Positions 44,476-53,094 are shown, counted from the stretch's first letter. The stretch is DNA of 64,000 bases from Paenibacillus cymbidii (GCF_004764705.1 NZ_SHLX01000008.1:1-64000); one strand, 5' to 3'. The notes: generated from the sequence alone by a model not told the origin. Program-made: numbers and translations.

Positions 44476-45633
44476 TTAACGATCGTACCGCGATCGAGAC
44501 GTTGCCCCGTCCTCCGGCAGATCCAGCCGGATCGCTTCCTCTTCGTCGGCCGTACTGCCGGCCACCACGCCGCTGCCGAGCTTCGTCATCTGCACGACCT
44601 GGCCGTATTCCTCGTCCTGACCGATTCGCAGCAGCCCGAGGTGCATCATCGGCATCACAATGCGCTGCTCGAAAATGGAAGCGGGCGTATCGTAATAATA
44701 CGGCTTGATCAGCGGCATCAGTTCGGCGCCAAGCGAAACGACGGTCGTCCACGGCTTCGCCAGCCGTTCGATCCAGCGCGCCACGGAACCGATGCTCGCT
44801 ACCGGACCTTTATACAGGCGCAGCCAGAATCGGAACATCGGCACGATGCCCGGCTTCTGGCCGGATGCGACAAGCCGGTCTCCGCGCTCGCCCAGCTTGA
44901 GCAGCGGTCCGTCTTCTTCTATATACCCGTTGTAATAACAATAATCGTACATCAGCGAGAAGCGGTTCGGATACTCCTTGAATCTGCGGCCATACCCGAA
45001 ACGGAATGCGGTGCGGGCGACCTGTTCCTCTTCGACTGTAAACGAATCGAGAATAAGCTGCAGCTGCCGCTTGTAAAGCGAGCCGGTATCGGCAAGCGGC
45101 ATCGGCTCATGGGCCAGAAGCCGCAGAAATTGCAGCATATCTTCGCCAAACAACTGCTGCTCGTCGCGGTATACCGCCGGCGAACTCGTCGGCATGACCA
45201 GCGTACGGCGAAAATGACCGGCAAGCACCTCGGTAAACCGCCGCTTCATGTCATCGGGCACCTGGAACAAATATTTCGTCTGCTCCGAGAAGCCGCTGAA
45301 CAGCCATCCCCTGCGCTTAAGATCGGCGATAATGTCACGCGGCGATGCCGCCGGCGCCGGATCCGCATCCCAGTGGGCCATCTTGACCCGCGCCGTCAGT
45401 TCCTCCAAGGTGAACGATTCCCGCTTGTCGGAGGCCAGAGAATCGAGAAGCCGGATATACGTTACCGGCATCCCTTCGATTTGCCGTTCGAACAGGTCGC
45501 GCCGGTTCAGCGCCGTTAAGATCGATTGGATCAATTCGTGCTTGGAATGGCCCCCGCACTCGCAGTCGTAATGACGCGCAATCCGGTCAAGCTCGCGAAT
45601 GTCGGCATAGCTCAGCATTTCGGTTAAATTCAT
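44476..45633 (-). CDS. Conserved protein of unknown function, possible winged-helix architecture
   Basis: The 385-residue product is soluble. The N-terminus (about 1-45) is a helical segment containing HYDCECGGHSKHELIQSI, resembling SAP-like or helicase-associated folds. Further parts, such as ESFTLEELTARV and YNGYIEEDGPLLKLGERG, look like winged-helix repeats. No catalytic motif is visible. GGAGGTG precedes the ATG. It stands alone between ypiF and the hydrolase gene, where Bacillus has ypiB/ypiA. I do not recognise a named family with certainty. Confidence 0.6.
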   Translation of the reverse strand: MNLTEMLSYADIRELDRIARHYDCECGGHSKHELIQSILTALNRRDLFERQIEGMPVTYIRLLDSLASDKRESFTLEELTARVKMAHWDADPAPAASPRDIIADLKRRGWLFSGFSEQTKYLFQVPDDMKRRFTEVLAGHFRRTLVMPTSSPAVYRDEQQLFGEDMLQFLRLLAHEPMPLADTGSLYKRQLQLILDSFTVEEEQVARTAFRFGYGRRFKEYPNRFSLMYDYCYYNGYIEEDGPLLKLGERGDRLVASGQKPGIVPMFRFWLRLYKGPVASIGSVARWIERLAKPWTTVVSLGAELMPLIKPYYYDTPASIFEQRIVMPMMHLGLLRIGQDEEYGQVVQMTKLGSGVVAGSTADEEEAIRLDLPEDGATSRSRYDR

Positions 45634-45866
45634 GTGGCACCTCCGCGTGGAAGCCGTTCGTCCGGTCAGACGACGCTGTATACTACCCATTATGGTTTCA
45701 TTTCCCATAAAATATGCAGCACCCAATTTCGCCCATTGATTACAAGAGAATTACGGCGAGATTACATTTTTCGCCGGTCGTTGACTTTGTTCGAGCCCGG
45801 CTTCATCATGAAGATATGGCACCGATCACCCCCGCCATCTTCTTATTCCCGATTGGAGGGTTACGT

Positions 45867-46844
45867 ATGGAAACACCCGTCATCACCGCCCCTGCTATCG
45901 TGTCCGAACCTTTTGAAAGCGCTGTCATTACGAAAGGTCATTCGATGCGCCGCGTCCTTTCCTGGGCGCTTGGCGTAATTATACCGATGCTCATTATCGT
46001 CCCGTTGCTGCTGTTTCACGCATATATCGCCTGGCACCTCAGCAAACCGGCCATCGCCGCGCTGACAAGCAATCCGCTGCAGGCGGTCCAGCTTCCTTAC
46101 GAGGACGTTGCCTTCGCCAGCGGCAATGAAACGCTGCAGGGCTGGTACATCCCAGCCGCGGCAACGAGCCGCACGGTTGTGTTCTCCCACGGCTACGGCG
46201 GCAATCGCGAAGAAGTGTGGGTGCCGCTGTACGATTTGGCCAAATCGCTGCACGACCGCCACTATAACGTGTTGATGTTCGATTACGGCTACGTAAGTGA
46301 CCCGAATCGGTTCGTCACCGGAGGCGTGCGCGAGTCGCAGGAGCTGCGGGATGCCGTCAGCTTCGCCAAAGCGAAAGGGGCCTCGGATGTGTACATTTGG
46401 GGATTTTCCATGGGGGCCGGAACGGCGCTGCAGGCGGCGCTCGGCAACGAGGAGATCGGCGGCATGATTCTCGACAGCACGTTCCTGCTCACGCCCGATA
46501 CGTTATACGCAAACGTGAAGCGTTACGTCGATTTGCCGCGTTACCCGTCGCTGCCGCTCATTCGCATGTTCGCCTCGTTATGGAGCGGCATGACGCTGAA
46601 CCAGATCCCGTACCAGCAAGTCGTCTCCACCGACTTTTCCATCCCGCTGTTCCTGATTCACGGCCAGGAAGACGAGCTCGCGCCATATCAAACCGCGGAA
46701 GCCATTTACGCCGAGCAGAAAATGAACGACCGCTCGGAGCTGTGGCTGCTCCCGAACGGCCGGCATGAATTGCTGTACAACAGCGCCAAAAAAGAATACA
46801 CGAAGCGCGCCTTCGCCTTCCTTCGCGACATTGCAAACGGATGA
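45867..46844 (+). CDS. Membrane-anchored alpha/beta hydrolase
   Basis: The 325-residue product has one membrane helix near residues 30-55 and an alpha/beta-hydrolase domain outside it. The nucleophile elbow is GFSMGAG, the oxyanion region VVFSHGYGGNREE, the acid lies in IHGQEDELAPY and the base in NGRHELLY. The layout resembles YqkD/BAAT-like hydrolases. GGAGGG lies upstream of the ATG. It is convergent with the ECF anti-sigma gene across a bidirectional terminator. Substrate is unknown. Confidence 0.85.
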   Translation: METPVITAPAIVSEPFESAVITKGHSMRRVLSWALGVIIPMLIIVPLLLFHAYIAWHLSKPAIAALTSNPLQAVQLPYEDVAFASGNETLQGWYIPAAATSRTVVFSHGYGGNREEVWVPLYDLAKSLHDRHYNVLMFDYGYVSDPNRFVTGGVRESQELRDAVSFAKAKGASDVYIWGFSMGAGTALQAALGNEEIGGMILDSTFLLTPDTLYANVKRYVDLPRYPSLPLIRMFASLWSGMTLNQIPYQQVVSTDFSIPLFLIHGQEDELAPYQTAEAIYAEQKMNDRSELWLLPNGRHELLYNSAKKEYTKRAFAFLRDIANG

Positions 46845-46874
46845 AGAAAGCGCGGATTGCTCTTCGGCACATGG

Positions 46875-46904
46875 AAAAAGCAGCCCCCAAGGCTGCTTTA
46901 TTCG
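46875..46904. terminator. Bidirectional terminator
   Basis: AAAGCAGCC and GGCTGCTTT form a perfect nine-base stem with a five-base loop. A-rich and T-rich flanks serve the hydrolase gene on the plus strand and the anti-sigma gene on the minus strand. Confidence 0.85.
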
Positions 46905-46910
46905 TCTGAA

Positions 46911-47522
46911 TCAGGAGCGCGTGCGCGATAGCCAGTTCATAATCAGGAGCGTAGAAGTGAACCCGAGCAGGCTGAGCGCGAGCAAATAATTGGGCGTGTA
47001 GTGAATGGACGCGATCTTGATCGGCTCGATGAAGCCGGATGCGCTTGCTACGGTCGAACTCGACATCGAACGGGCGCTCAGCGACGCGGTCTGCACCGTG
47101 TTGCTTGCGCTGGCCGCCTGATGGAAGCCGTACTTGGTCGGTACTACCTCCTCGCTGCCGCTGCCCATCCACATGTACAGGAAACTGCCGGCGAACAAGG
47201 CGATGCAAAATGCGATGACCGCCGTAACGTTTCTTCTCATCTTGTACGGAATCGCATAGATCCGGGTCGCCACAGGCCGTCTCCACGATTCGTCGCGGTA
47301 GATGCGGTTCATGACGCCATCGGCGATCAGATTCGATCTCATATGTAAGTCCGGCACAATCCGGTCGGTCTGTATCAGTTTCGCGCTTTCCGTCCACAGT
47401 TCCAATTGCTCGCGGCAAACGGGGCAGCGGGCGACGTGTCCGTCGATTGCCTGCTTATGTAGATCGCCGTCCGTCATATCGAAGTAGTCCGCGAACAGTT
47501 CCTGTACGTCACTGCATTTCAT
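46911..47522 (-). CDS. Anti-sigma factor, zinc-finger (ZAS) type
   Basis: The 203-residue product has a cytoplasmic ZAS domain with the H-x3-C-x2-C motif in HVARCPVC. Two membrane segments follow (about 98-117 and 178-196), separated by a Ser/Ala-rich extracytoplasmic loop. It should sequester the ECF sigma factor encoded just upstream, whose stop its ATG overlaps as ATGA. Two membrane helices rather than one is somewhat unusual for this class. Confidence 0.88.
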   Translation of the reverse strand: MKCSDVQELFADYFDMTDGDLHKQAIDGHVARCPVCREQLELWTESAKLIQTDRIVPDLHMRSNLIADGVMNRIYRDESWRRPVATRIYAIPYKMRRNVTAVIAFCIALFAGSFLYMWMGSGSEEVVPTKYGFHQAASASNTVQTASLSARSMSSSTVASASGFIEPIKIASIHYTPNYLLALSLLGFTSTLLIMNWLSRTRS

Positions 47523-48112
47523 CTCTGGTTCATCCCTTCGTACTCGTCAAAGATAGGATCGACAAAATACGGTTCCAGTTGTACTTTCACACTAGCGCGG
47601 GCCCGAAATAAAAGCGACTTCACGCTGCTGACGGTTTGGCCGAGAATGTTGGCAATCTCCTGGTAATCGAGCTGGTCGTATTCGCGCAAAATGAGCGCGG
47701 AACGCTGCTTCTCGGGCAAATTGTTGATCGCCTCGCGCACCATCGACACCTTCTCGTTGCGCAGCATCTTCTGCTCGGGCAACGAATCGAATGATGTCTG
47801 CGGCGTCAGGCCGCTCTGGTCCAGCGAAACGTTGACATGCTTCTGCTTGCGCAGCTCGCTCAGCACCGTATTCCTGGCAATGGTGTAAAGCCAGGTGGAG
47901 AACGATGCTTCGACCTCGCGAAACGTCTGCAAACTGCGATACGCTTTGTAGAACGTCTCCTGGCTCAGGTCGTCGGCAAACATTTCCATTCGCGAGCTCT
48001 TCAGCATGTGAAAAATAAAGGCGTATATTTTCCGTTCATATCGGCGAACAAGTTCGGCGTAAAGCTCTACGTTGCCGTCCTTGATTTCTCGAATCAACTG
48101 GGAATCGGTCAT
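47519..48112 (-). CDS. ECF-type RNA polymerase sigma factor
   Basis: The 197-residue product has region 2 (DDLSQETFYKAYRSLQTF, about 48-65) and region 4 (LPEKQRSALILREYDQLDY with the HTH EIANILGQTVSSVKSLLFRA). It directs RNA polymerase to an ECF regulon, probably a cell-envelope response. AAGGAGGG lies upstream of the ATG. The anti-sigma gene overlaps its end. An ECF-like promoter precedes it, suggesting autoregulation. Confidence 0.92.
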   Translation of the reverse strand: MTDSQLIREIKDGNVELYAELVRRYERKIYAFIFHMLKSSRMEMFADDLSQETFYKAYRSLQTFREVEASFSTWLYTIARNTVLSELRKQKHVNVSLDQSGLTPQTSFDSLPEQKMLRNEKVSMVREAINNLPEKQRSALILREYDQLDYQEIANILGQTVSSVKSLLFRARASVKVQLEPYFVDPIFDEYEGMNQR

Positions 48113-48166
48113 TATGCAAGCGACCCTCCTTGCGTTTCCCCGTCCCGCAGCCGATTGATTACCTGT

Positions 48167-48196
48167 GTATACTTCAGCCGGGGGGGAAAAGTTGCG
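48167..48196 (-). promoter_or_regulatory. Candidate autoregulated ECF promoter
   Basis: The minus strand reads GCAACTTTT, then a C-rich spacer, then GTATAC. The AAC...GTA arrangement resembles ECF promoters of Bacillus, with a spacer of about 17-18 bp. Bases 48197-48466 contain nothing I can assign. Confidence 0.4.
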
Positions 48197-48466
48197 GTAC
48201 TCTCTATGAAAATAAATTCGATCGTTGCAGTCGTTATGCCATCTTCGATATAATTCTTTGCGCTTCGCAAAAATCCTTCTTATTTCGACAAAACGCCAAA
48301 AAAATTGGAACGGGTTGGGTTTATTTACAAATATGCTGCATCGGCCAATACAATACCCGTAATAGACGATTCAACCGCCCAATAAGTTGCTGGCAACCCG
48401 GCCCATTCCGCAAAATGGCAAAAAAACCGCGCCAGCGGGCAAAAGAAATCGCTTGCAAAAAAACCG

Positions 48467-48495
48467 TTGACAAAATGTAAACGGATACATATAAT
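48467..48495 (+). promoter_or_regulatory. Consensus sigma-A promoter of a small RNA
   Basis: TTGACA (48467-48472) and TATAAT (48490-48495) are perfect consensus hexamers with exactly 17 bp between them. No coding region follows before a terminator 53 bp later. Confidence 0.85.
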
Positions 48496-48501
48496 AAAAG
48501 T

Positions 48502-48574
48502 ACAGTATGGTTTCTCTCCACTCCTATCCGAATTTGCACTCTGTGCGACCACCGGTTTCCGGTGGTTTTTTTTT
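48502..48574 (+). ncRNA. Candidate trans-acting small RNA, about 73 nt
   Basis: The promoter directs a short transcript ending at ACCACCGG-ttt-CCGGTGGT plus nine T residues (stem 48548-48566). A second small hairpin GCAC-tct-GTGC lies at 48536-48546. The 5' part is unstructured and pyrimidine-rich (TTTCTCTCCACTCCTATCC). It contains CTCC stretches complementary to GGAG Shine-Dalgarno sequences, as in known antisense regulators such as FsrA or RoxS. No family match is claimed. Confidence 0.72.
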
Positions 48575-48696
48575 GCTCTTTTTGAACATCCTGCGAAACC
48601 GGCTCCCGCTGTGCGCGAAAGTTGGGATACCGCCTTCCGATCCTTCCGCCAACTAACAAAATCGCTTTCGTGTTGCACTCCGATGAAGCGCCTTGC

Positions 48697-48888
48697 TAAA
48701 TAGGCCCTGTTTTATTGCCTATTTCGCCAAAAACGGACCACCTCTCCGAAATAACCAGTGAAATCACTGGCTAATATGCTCAATCGGCCCCAGAATGGGC
48801 CCGGCAGAGCGAATAAGCCATGTTCTCACTGGCTATTCCCGATGAGACGGGTGAAATCGGGACAATAAGCCATTTTTCATTGGCTATT
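48697..48888. repeat. Palindromic array D
   Basis: Four palindromes start at about 48700, 48751, 48813 and 48865, giving spacings of 51, 62 and 52 bp. Cores include AAATAGGC...GCCTATTT, AACCAGTGAAATCACTGG and AAGCCATTTTTCATTGGCTAT. Reversed, the array resembles array E at 54447-54637. It lies 3' of tyrA on the far side of its terminator. Confidence 0.82.
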
Positions 48889-48909
48889 CTGGTTACCCGG
48901 CATGATGAT

Positions 48910-48941
48910 AGAAAAGGACAGCGTCGACTGCCCGCTGTCCT
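48910..48941 (-). terminator. Terminator of tyrA
   Basis: AGGACAGCG and CGCTGTCCT form a nine-base stem, followed on the minus strand by TTTTC, directly after the tyrA stop. Confidence 0.75.
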
Positions 48942-48948
48942 CTCTGTG

Positions 48949-50037
48949 CTACACGTGCACGGCGTAATGCGGCTTCAGCACCGCCGTCGCCCGGTCCAGA
49001 TCCGCCTGGCTGCGGAACGACAGCCGGAGCACGCCCGGCGTGTCTTCGCGGCTTTCGATGATCTGGATGTTGCTCAAGTTGATGCGCTCGTTGCCGAGCA
49101 GACTGGCTACAGAACCGATGATGCCGGGATGGTCCGGCACATCGATGTAGATGTCGTACTGCGCCGTCAAGATGCCTTTGCGCCGCTCCGGCAGTCCGCT
49201 GCGAAATTCGCGCGAGCGGCGGAATTCCGCTTCGATCCCTTCGCCGTCGGCCGTCTCGATCAGCCGGCGAAACCGCTCGATGCCGTCGTTCCAATCGTCG
49301 ATCAACCGCAACATTACGTCGCGGTTGCTGAGCAGAATGTCGCGCCACAGCTCGGGATCGCTGGAGGCGATGCGCGTTATGTCGCGGAAGCCGCCGGCCG
49401 CCAGGTTGCTGTACAGCGGGTCGGCCTCGTCGTAGACGCGCACCTGGTTGACCAATGCCGCCGCAATGACGTGCGGCAAGTGGCTGATAGCGCCGACGAC
49501 ACGATCGTGCAAGCCGGCTTCGACGCGGATGATCTGCGCCTTCGTGTGCTGCAGCAGCTCGGCCAGCTTGGCGTATGCCGACTCCGGCGTGGACGCTAGC
49601 GGCGTCAGCACGTAGATGGCGTTTTCGTACAGGTGCGACGAAGCCGCTTCGACGCCGGAGCGTTCGCCGCCGGCCATCGGATGGCCGCCGATAAAATGGG
49701 CGCCGCGCAGCGTCAACCGTTCGGCTACGGCGACGACCCCGCCTTTTGTGCTGCCGACGTCGGTGACGATGCAGCCTTCCTTCAGCGGCAGCCGCTGCAG
49801 CTCGAGCATATACGCTTCGAGGCTGCCAACAGGCACGCACAGGAAGATGAAATCGGCGTCCGCCGCCGCTTCCGCCATCGACGTGGTCGCATGATCGACA
49901 ACGCCGCGGCTTACATATTTGTCCACCGAGGCCTGCCTGGGCGAATGGCCGACAACTCGAAAACCCGGCTTTCCTTTGAAACATAACGCAAGCGAGCCGC
50001 CCATCAGCCCGACGCCGAAAATTGCTATCGTAGTCAT
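48949..50037 (-). CDS. tyrA: Prephenate dehydrogenase
   Basis: TyrA oxidatively decarboxylates prephenate to 4-hydroxyphenylpyruvate for tyrosine. The 362-residue product has the NAD motif IFGVGLMGGSLAL. The catalytic-His region HPMAGGERSGVEAA follows, and a C-terminal ACT domain (about 292-362, DVPDHPGIIGSVASLL), which is probably the site of feedback by tyrosine. hisC lies upstream in the same operon, as in the Bacillus aro supraoperon. Confidence 0.95.
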   Translation of the reverse strand: MTTIAIFGVGLMGGSLALCFKGKPGFRVVGHSPRQASVDKYVSRGVVDHATTSMAEAAADADFIFLCVPVGSLEAYMLELQRLPLKEGCIVTDVGSTKGGVVAVAERLTLRGAHFIGGHPMAGGERSGVEAASSHLYENAIYVLTPLASTPESAYAKLAELLQHTKAQIIRVEAGLHDRVVGAISHLPHVIAAALVNQVRVYDEADPLYSNLAAGGFRDITRIASSDPELWRDILLSNRDVMLRLIDDWNDGIERFRRLIETADGEGIEAEFRRSREFRSGLPERRKGILTAQYDIYIDVPDHPGIIGSVASLLGNERINLSNIQIIESREDTPGVLRLSFRSQADLDRATAVLKPHYAVHV

Positions 50038-50090
50038 CGAATCAACCTTTTACCAGGGGATAAATGCGGGTAATCGCGCAACCGGCACGA

Positions 50091-51197
50091 TCAGGCGTTC
50101 ACCGGAGCTTCGGCCAGTACGGCCTCCAGCGTGCGCAGGAACGTTTCGTTCTGCTCCCGGCTGCCCACGGTGACGCGCAGCCAGGTCGGGAAGTCGAGCT
50201 GATGGCCGCCGCGAACGATGACGCCTCTGCGCAGCAAACCTTGGAATACCGGTCCGGCCGGACGCTTCACGTCCACCATCACGAAATTGCCGTGCGCCGG
50301 ATAATGCGGCAAACCGAGCCGGTCGAACGCTTCCTTCAGGAACGCAATGCCTTCGCTGTTCGCTTGCCGGCAATCGTCGATGAAGCGCTGATCCCCAAGC
50401 GCGGCAAGCGCCGCAGCTTGCGCGTAACGCGTCGTGTTGAACGGTTCGCGTACTTGATTAACGCAGCGCACGACGTCGGGATGGCCGATGCCGAAACCGA
50501 TGCGAAGCGACGCCAGCCCGTAAATTTTGGAAAAGGTGCGAAGCAGGATGACGTTCTTGTGCTCCTTGAGCAAGGCCAGACCGTCATGGAACTGCGAAGT
50601 CGCCGGATCGACGTATTCGGCATACGCTTCGTCAAGTACGACCAACACGTTCTCGGATACGCTTTCGAGGAATTGTTTCACTTCCGCGTGCGTAACGATC
50701 GTGCCGGTCGGATTGTTCGGATTGCAAATCCAGACAATCTTCGTTTTATCCGTCACCTTGGCCAGCATGGCGGGCAAATCGTGAGTGCCGTCCTTGAGCG
50801 GCACTTCGATGCACGTTGCGCCTTCAATATGAGCGTTGTGCTTGTATTGCGGGAACGTATGAGTCGCCATGATCGTTTCGTCGCCAGGGACGAGATAGGC
50901 GCGGGCCAGCATCAGGATTACTTCGTCGGAACCGGCGCCGAACACAATCTGGTTCGTCTCCACGCCGAAAAATTCGGCTACGGCCGCCGTCAGTTTGACC
51001 GCACCGCCGTCGGGGTACAAGCTCGTTTGTTCAATTTCGGCAATAATCGCTTCTTTTGCTTTCGGCGAGCAGCCGAACGGATTTTCGTTGGAAGCCAGCT
51101 TCGTCACTTCCGTCAATCCGAATTCCTTCTTTACTTCTTCGATCGGCTTGCCCGGCTGGTAAACCGGCAAATGCACGATTTGCTGTTTTGGAATCAT
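50091..51197 (-). CDS. hisC: Histidinol-phosphate aminotransferase
   Basis: The 368-residue product is a class I/II aminotransferase with PLP lysine in TFSKIYGLASLRIGFG and the NPNNPTGT motif. In Bacillus, HisC in this supraoperon serves histidine synthesis and also transaminates the keto acids of Phe and Tyr. Its position just upstream of tyrA supports the same dual role. GAGGTG lies upstream of the ATG. Confidence 0.93.
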   Translation of the reverse strand: MIPKQQIVHLPVYQPGKPIEEVKKEFGLTEVTKLASNENPFGCSPKAKEAIIAEIEQTSLYPDGGAVKLTAAVAEFFGVETNQIVFGAGSDEVILMLARAYLVPGDETIMATHTFPQYKHNAHIEGATCIEVPLKDGTHDLPAMLAKVTDKTKIVWICNPNNPTGTIVTHAEVKQFLESVSENVLVVLDEAYAEYVDPATSQFHDGLALLKEHKNVILLRTFSKIYGLASLRIGFGIGHPDVVRCVNQVREPFNTTRYAQAAALAALGDQRFIDDCRQANSEGIAFLKEAFDRLGLPHYPAHGNFVMVDVKRPAGPVFQGLLRRGVIVRGGHQLDFPTWLRVTVGSREQNETFLRTLEAVLAEAPVNA

Positions 51198-51320
51198 AGT
51201 GGCGCACCTCGTTTTCGGGTTGATGGCCTGCAGGCCACGTGAACGTAACTCTTATTCTAGCGCAATCGCGCCTCGGATTCCAGCGGCAAAATAGGCCCTT
51301 CCCACACCGGATGCCAACGA

Positions 51321-51366
51321 CAAAACAGGCAGGCCCTGCGCCGGATACCGGCGGCAGCAGCCTGCC
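51321..51366 (-). terminator. Probable terminator of the phytanoyl-CoA dioxygenase-like gene
   Basis: On the minus strand GGCAGG...CCTGCC arms with an inner CCGG/CCGG hairpin are followed by TGTTTTG. It separates the inserted genes from hisC. Confidence 0.55.
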
Positions 51367-51397
51367 TTGCTTTTGACACGATGCTTGCGGCGCTACT

Positions 51398-52186
51398 CTA
51401 CTTCGTTTTGCGAATACGCTTCGAATAGTCGGGCCGCGCGAACGGTTCCGTCGGAATCGCTCCTTGCGGGTTATGCCCATAACGGTCGGTGCCGCGCACC
51501 ATATAGGAAAGGAAATTCGGGTTGCGCTCCATGTCGCTTTTTACCTCCGTGCTCGAATACCGAATGACGAAGCCGATGCGCCAGCGATCGGAGCGGTTGG
51601 CCTGCGAGCCATGCACGATGGCGTCGTCGTGGAGCGTCATGCCGCCGGCCGGTATCGAAAGCGTAACCGCATCCGCCGCGCTAAACGAGCCTTGCTCCAG
51701 TTCGAACGACAGGATCGATTGCTCGTCGGAAATTTGATGCTTGATCAGCCCCGCCTTGTGCGAGCCAGGGATGACCTGCATCGCCCCGTTCTCCGGATCG
51801 ACGTCGACGAACGCCAGCCAGACCGTCACCGAATTGTGCGGCGCAAGCGCCCAGTAATATGCGTCCTGATGCCAGCCTACCGTTCTGTCGGAATGCGGCG
51901 ATTTTGTAATAAATTCGCTGCCCCAGAGGAAAAAGTCCGGCCCGAGAATGCCTTCGACATAATCCAAAATTTGCGGGTGCGTGCACAGGTCGTACAGCCG
52001 CTTGCTCGTGCGGTGCCACTGCATGATGTCGGACGGAATTTCGTCCTCGTGCAGCATCGATACGACGGTTTCGTAAACGGCTTGCAGCTCCTTCACTTCC
52101 GCTTCGTCAAAGACGACCGGCAAACCGCTCAAATAACCTTCCGATTCATAAAAGCGTTTCTGCTCGTCCGTCAGCCTGTTCCCCAC
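51398..52186 (-). CDS. Phytanoyl-CoA dioxygenase (PhyH) family protein
   Basis: The product is 262 residues and belongs to the Fe(II)/2-oxoglutarate oxygenases. The iron ligands are visible as the H-x-D in GWHQDAYYW (about 105) and a distal His in HDDAIVHGSQANRS. The 2-oxoglutarate arginine is probably in SDRWRIGFVIRYSS. It hydroxylates an unknown small molecule. GTG at 52186 is preferred for spacing; GTG at 52195 is possible. A GntR regulator is divergently encoded with interlocked promoters. The gene lies between trpA and hisC, breaking the supraoperon. Confidence 0.85.
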   Translation of the reverse strand: MGNRLTDEQKRFYESEGYLSGLPVVFDEAEVKELQAVYETVVSMLHEDEIPSDIMQWHRTSKRLYDLCTHPQILDYVEGILGPDFFLWGSEFITKSPHSDRTVGWHQDAYYWALAPHNSVTVWLAFVDVDPENGAMQVIPGSHKAGLIKHQISDEQSILSFELEQGSFSAADAVTLSIPAGGMTLHDDAIVHGSQANRSDRWRIGFVIRYSSTEVKSDMERNPNFLSYMVRGTDRYGHNPQGAIPTEPFARPDYSKRIRKTK

Positions 52187-52244
52187 TGGCCACACTTCCT
52201 TTTGCGATATTGGTGTTCGGTTTGTTTATTTATCCTACAATTCT

Positions 52245-52273
52245 ATAATATAACCATTCAACAATAGTGTCAA
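52245..52273 (-). promoter_or_regulatory. Sigma-A promoter of the PhyH-like gene
   Basis: On the minus strand TTGACA and TATTAT are spaced by 17 bp. The -35 element overlaps that of the divergent gntR promoter, so one repressor could block both. Confidence 0.8.
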
Positions 52274-52295
52274 TTGGCTGGAATTGTTTTATAAT
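52267..52295 (+). promoter_or_regulatory. Sigma-A promoter of the GntR gene
   Basis: GTGTCA (52267-52272) and TATAAT (52290-52295) are spaced by 17 bp. The -35 shares bases with the divergent promoter. Confidence 0.65.
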
Positions 52296-52367
52296 GGGGA
52301 GCATAGGCAAGTTCGTCTGCATGGAAGGCTTCTAGCCGTACATTGTCAATCAAGCGAGGTACAATCG

Positions 52368-53090
52368 ATGGGGAAACTGGGCACGTTGAAAAAAACGAAT
52401 TTATACGAGCAGGCGATCGATTCGCTGCTCAACTACATTATCGTCAACGGCTTGACGGAAGGCGACAAGCTGCCGGCGGAACATCAGCTGAAAGACATCT
52501 TCGGCATCAGCCGCAATACGCTGCGCGAAGCGCTTAAATCGCTGCAGCTGCTCGGCATTATTGAAACGAAACAGCACAGCGGCATCGTCGTCAAAGACTT
52601 CTCGATCTCCGATCTGACGAAATTCGTGCCTTATTCGCTGCGCGTCGAGGACAAGAAGCTGCGCAGCCTGTGCGAAGCGCGGGAATGGATGGAGCAGGGG
52701 CTGCTGCCGGTGATCGTGGAGCGCCGCACCGACGAGGATTTGGCCAAGCTGGCGGACATCATCGCGGCGATCGACCGGGGAATCGAGGACGGAAGCGAAA
52801 TAGCCGAGCTCGACTTTCAGTTTCATCAGGCGATGGTCGAATGCTGCAACAACACGTTCATCAACAACGTGAACACGATACTGCGCGATTTTTTTACGTT
52901 GTACGTGCGCGAGAAGCAAGCGAGCACCAAACCGGATTCGTATATGAACAAGTCCCATCGGATCACGAACAACGACCACAGGCTCATTCTGCAATACATC
53001 ACCGAACGCAACTTGCCGCTGCTGCAAAAAATTCACAAGAAGCACCTGAACGCGCTGGCGCTGCAAATCACGCAAATCGGCGCCGAATAA
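52368..53090 (+). CDS. GntR-family regulator, FadR/FCD subfamily
   Basis: The 240-residue product has an N-terminal winged helix with GDKLPAEHQLKDIFGISRNT (about 32-51). An FCD effector domain follows (about 95-230), with the metal/ligand histidines in FQFHQAMVECC and in SHRITNNDHRLIL. GAGGTAC lies eight bases before the ATG. It is divergent from the PhyH-like gene and probably controls it in response to a small acid or to the oxygenase substrate. A stem terminator follows. Confidence 0.9.
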   Translation: MGKLGTLKKTNLYEQAIDSLLNYIIVNGLTEGDKLPAEHQLKDIFGISRNTLREALKSLQLLGIIETKQHSGIVVKDFSISDLTKFVPYSLRVEDKKLRSLCEAREWMEQGLLPVIVERRTDEDLAKLADIIAAIDRGIEDGSEIAELDFQFHQAMVECCNNTFINNVNTILRDFFTLYVREKQASTKPDSYMNKSHRITNNDHRLILQYITERNLPLLQKIHKKHLNALALQITQIGAE

Positions 53091-53094
53091 GTAT

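Noticed and set aside
48467..48703. A coding gene driven by the consensus promoter at 48467
   Set aside because: The frame begins inside the promoter and runs through a strong terminator, and there is no ribosome site; a small RNA fits better.
51225..51238. Palindrome TGGCCTGCAGGCCA upstream of hisC as an operator
   Set aside because: It is a short G+C-rich palindrome with no second copy and no clear promoter around it, so chance cannot be excluded.
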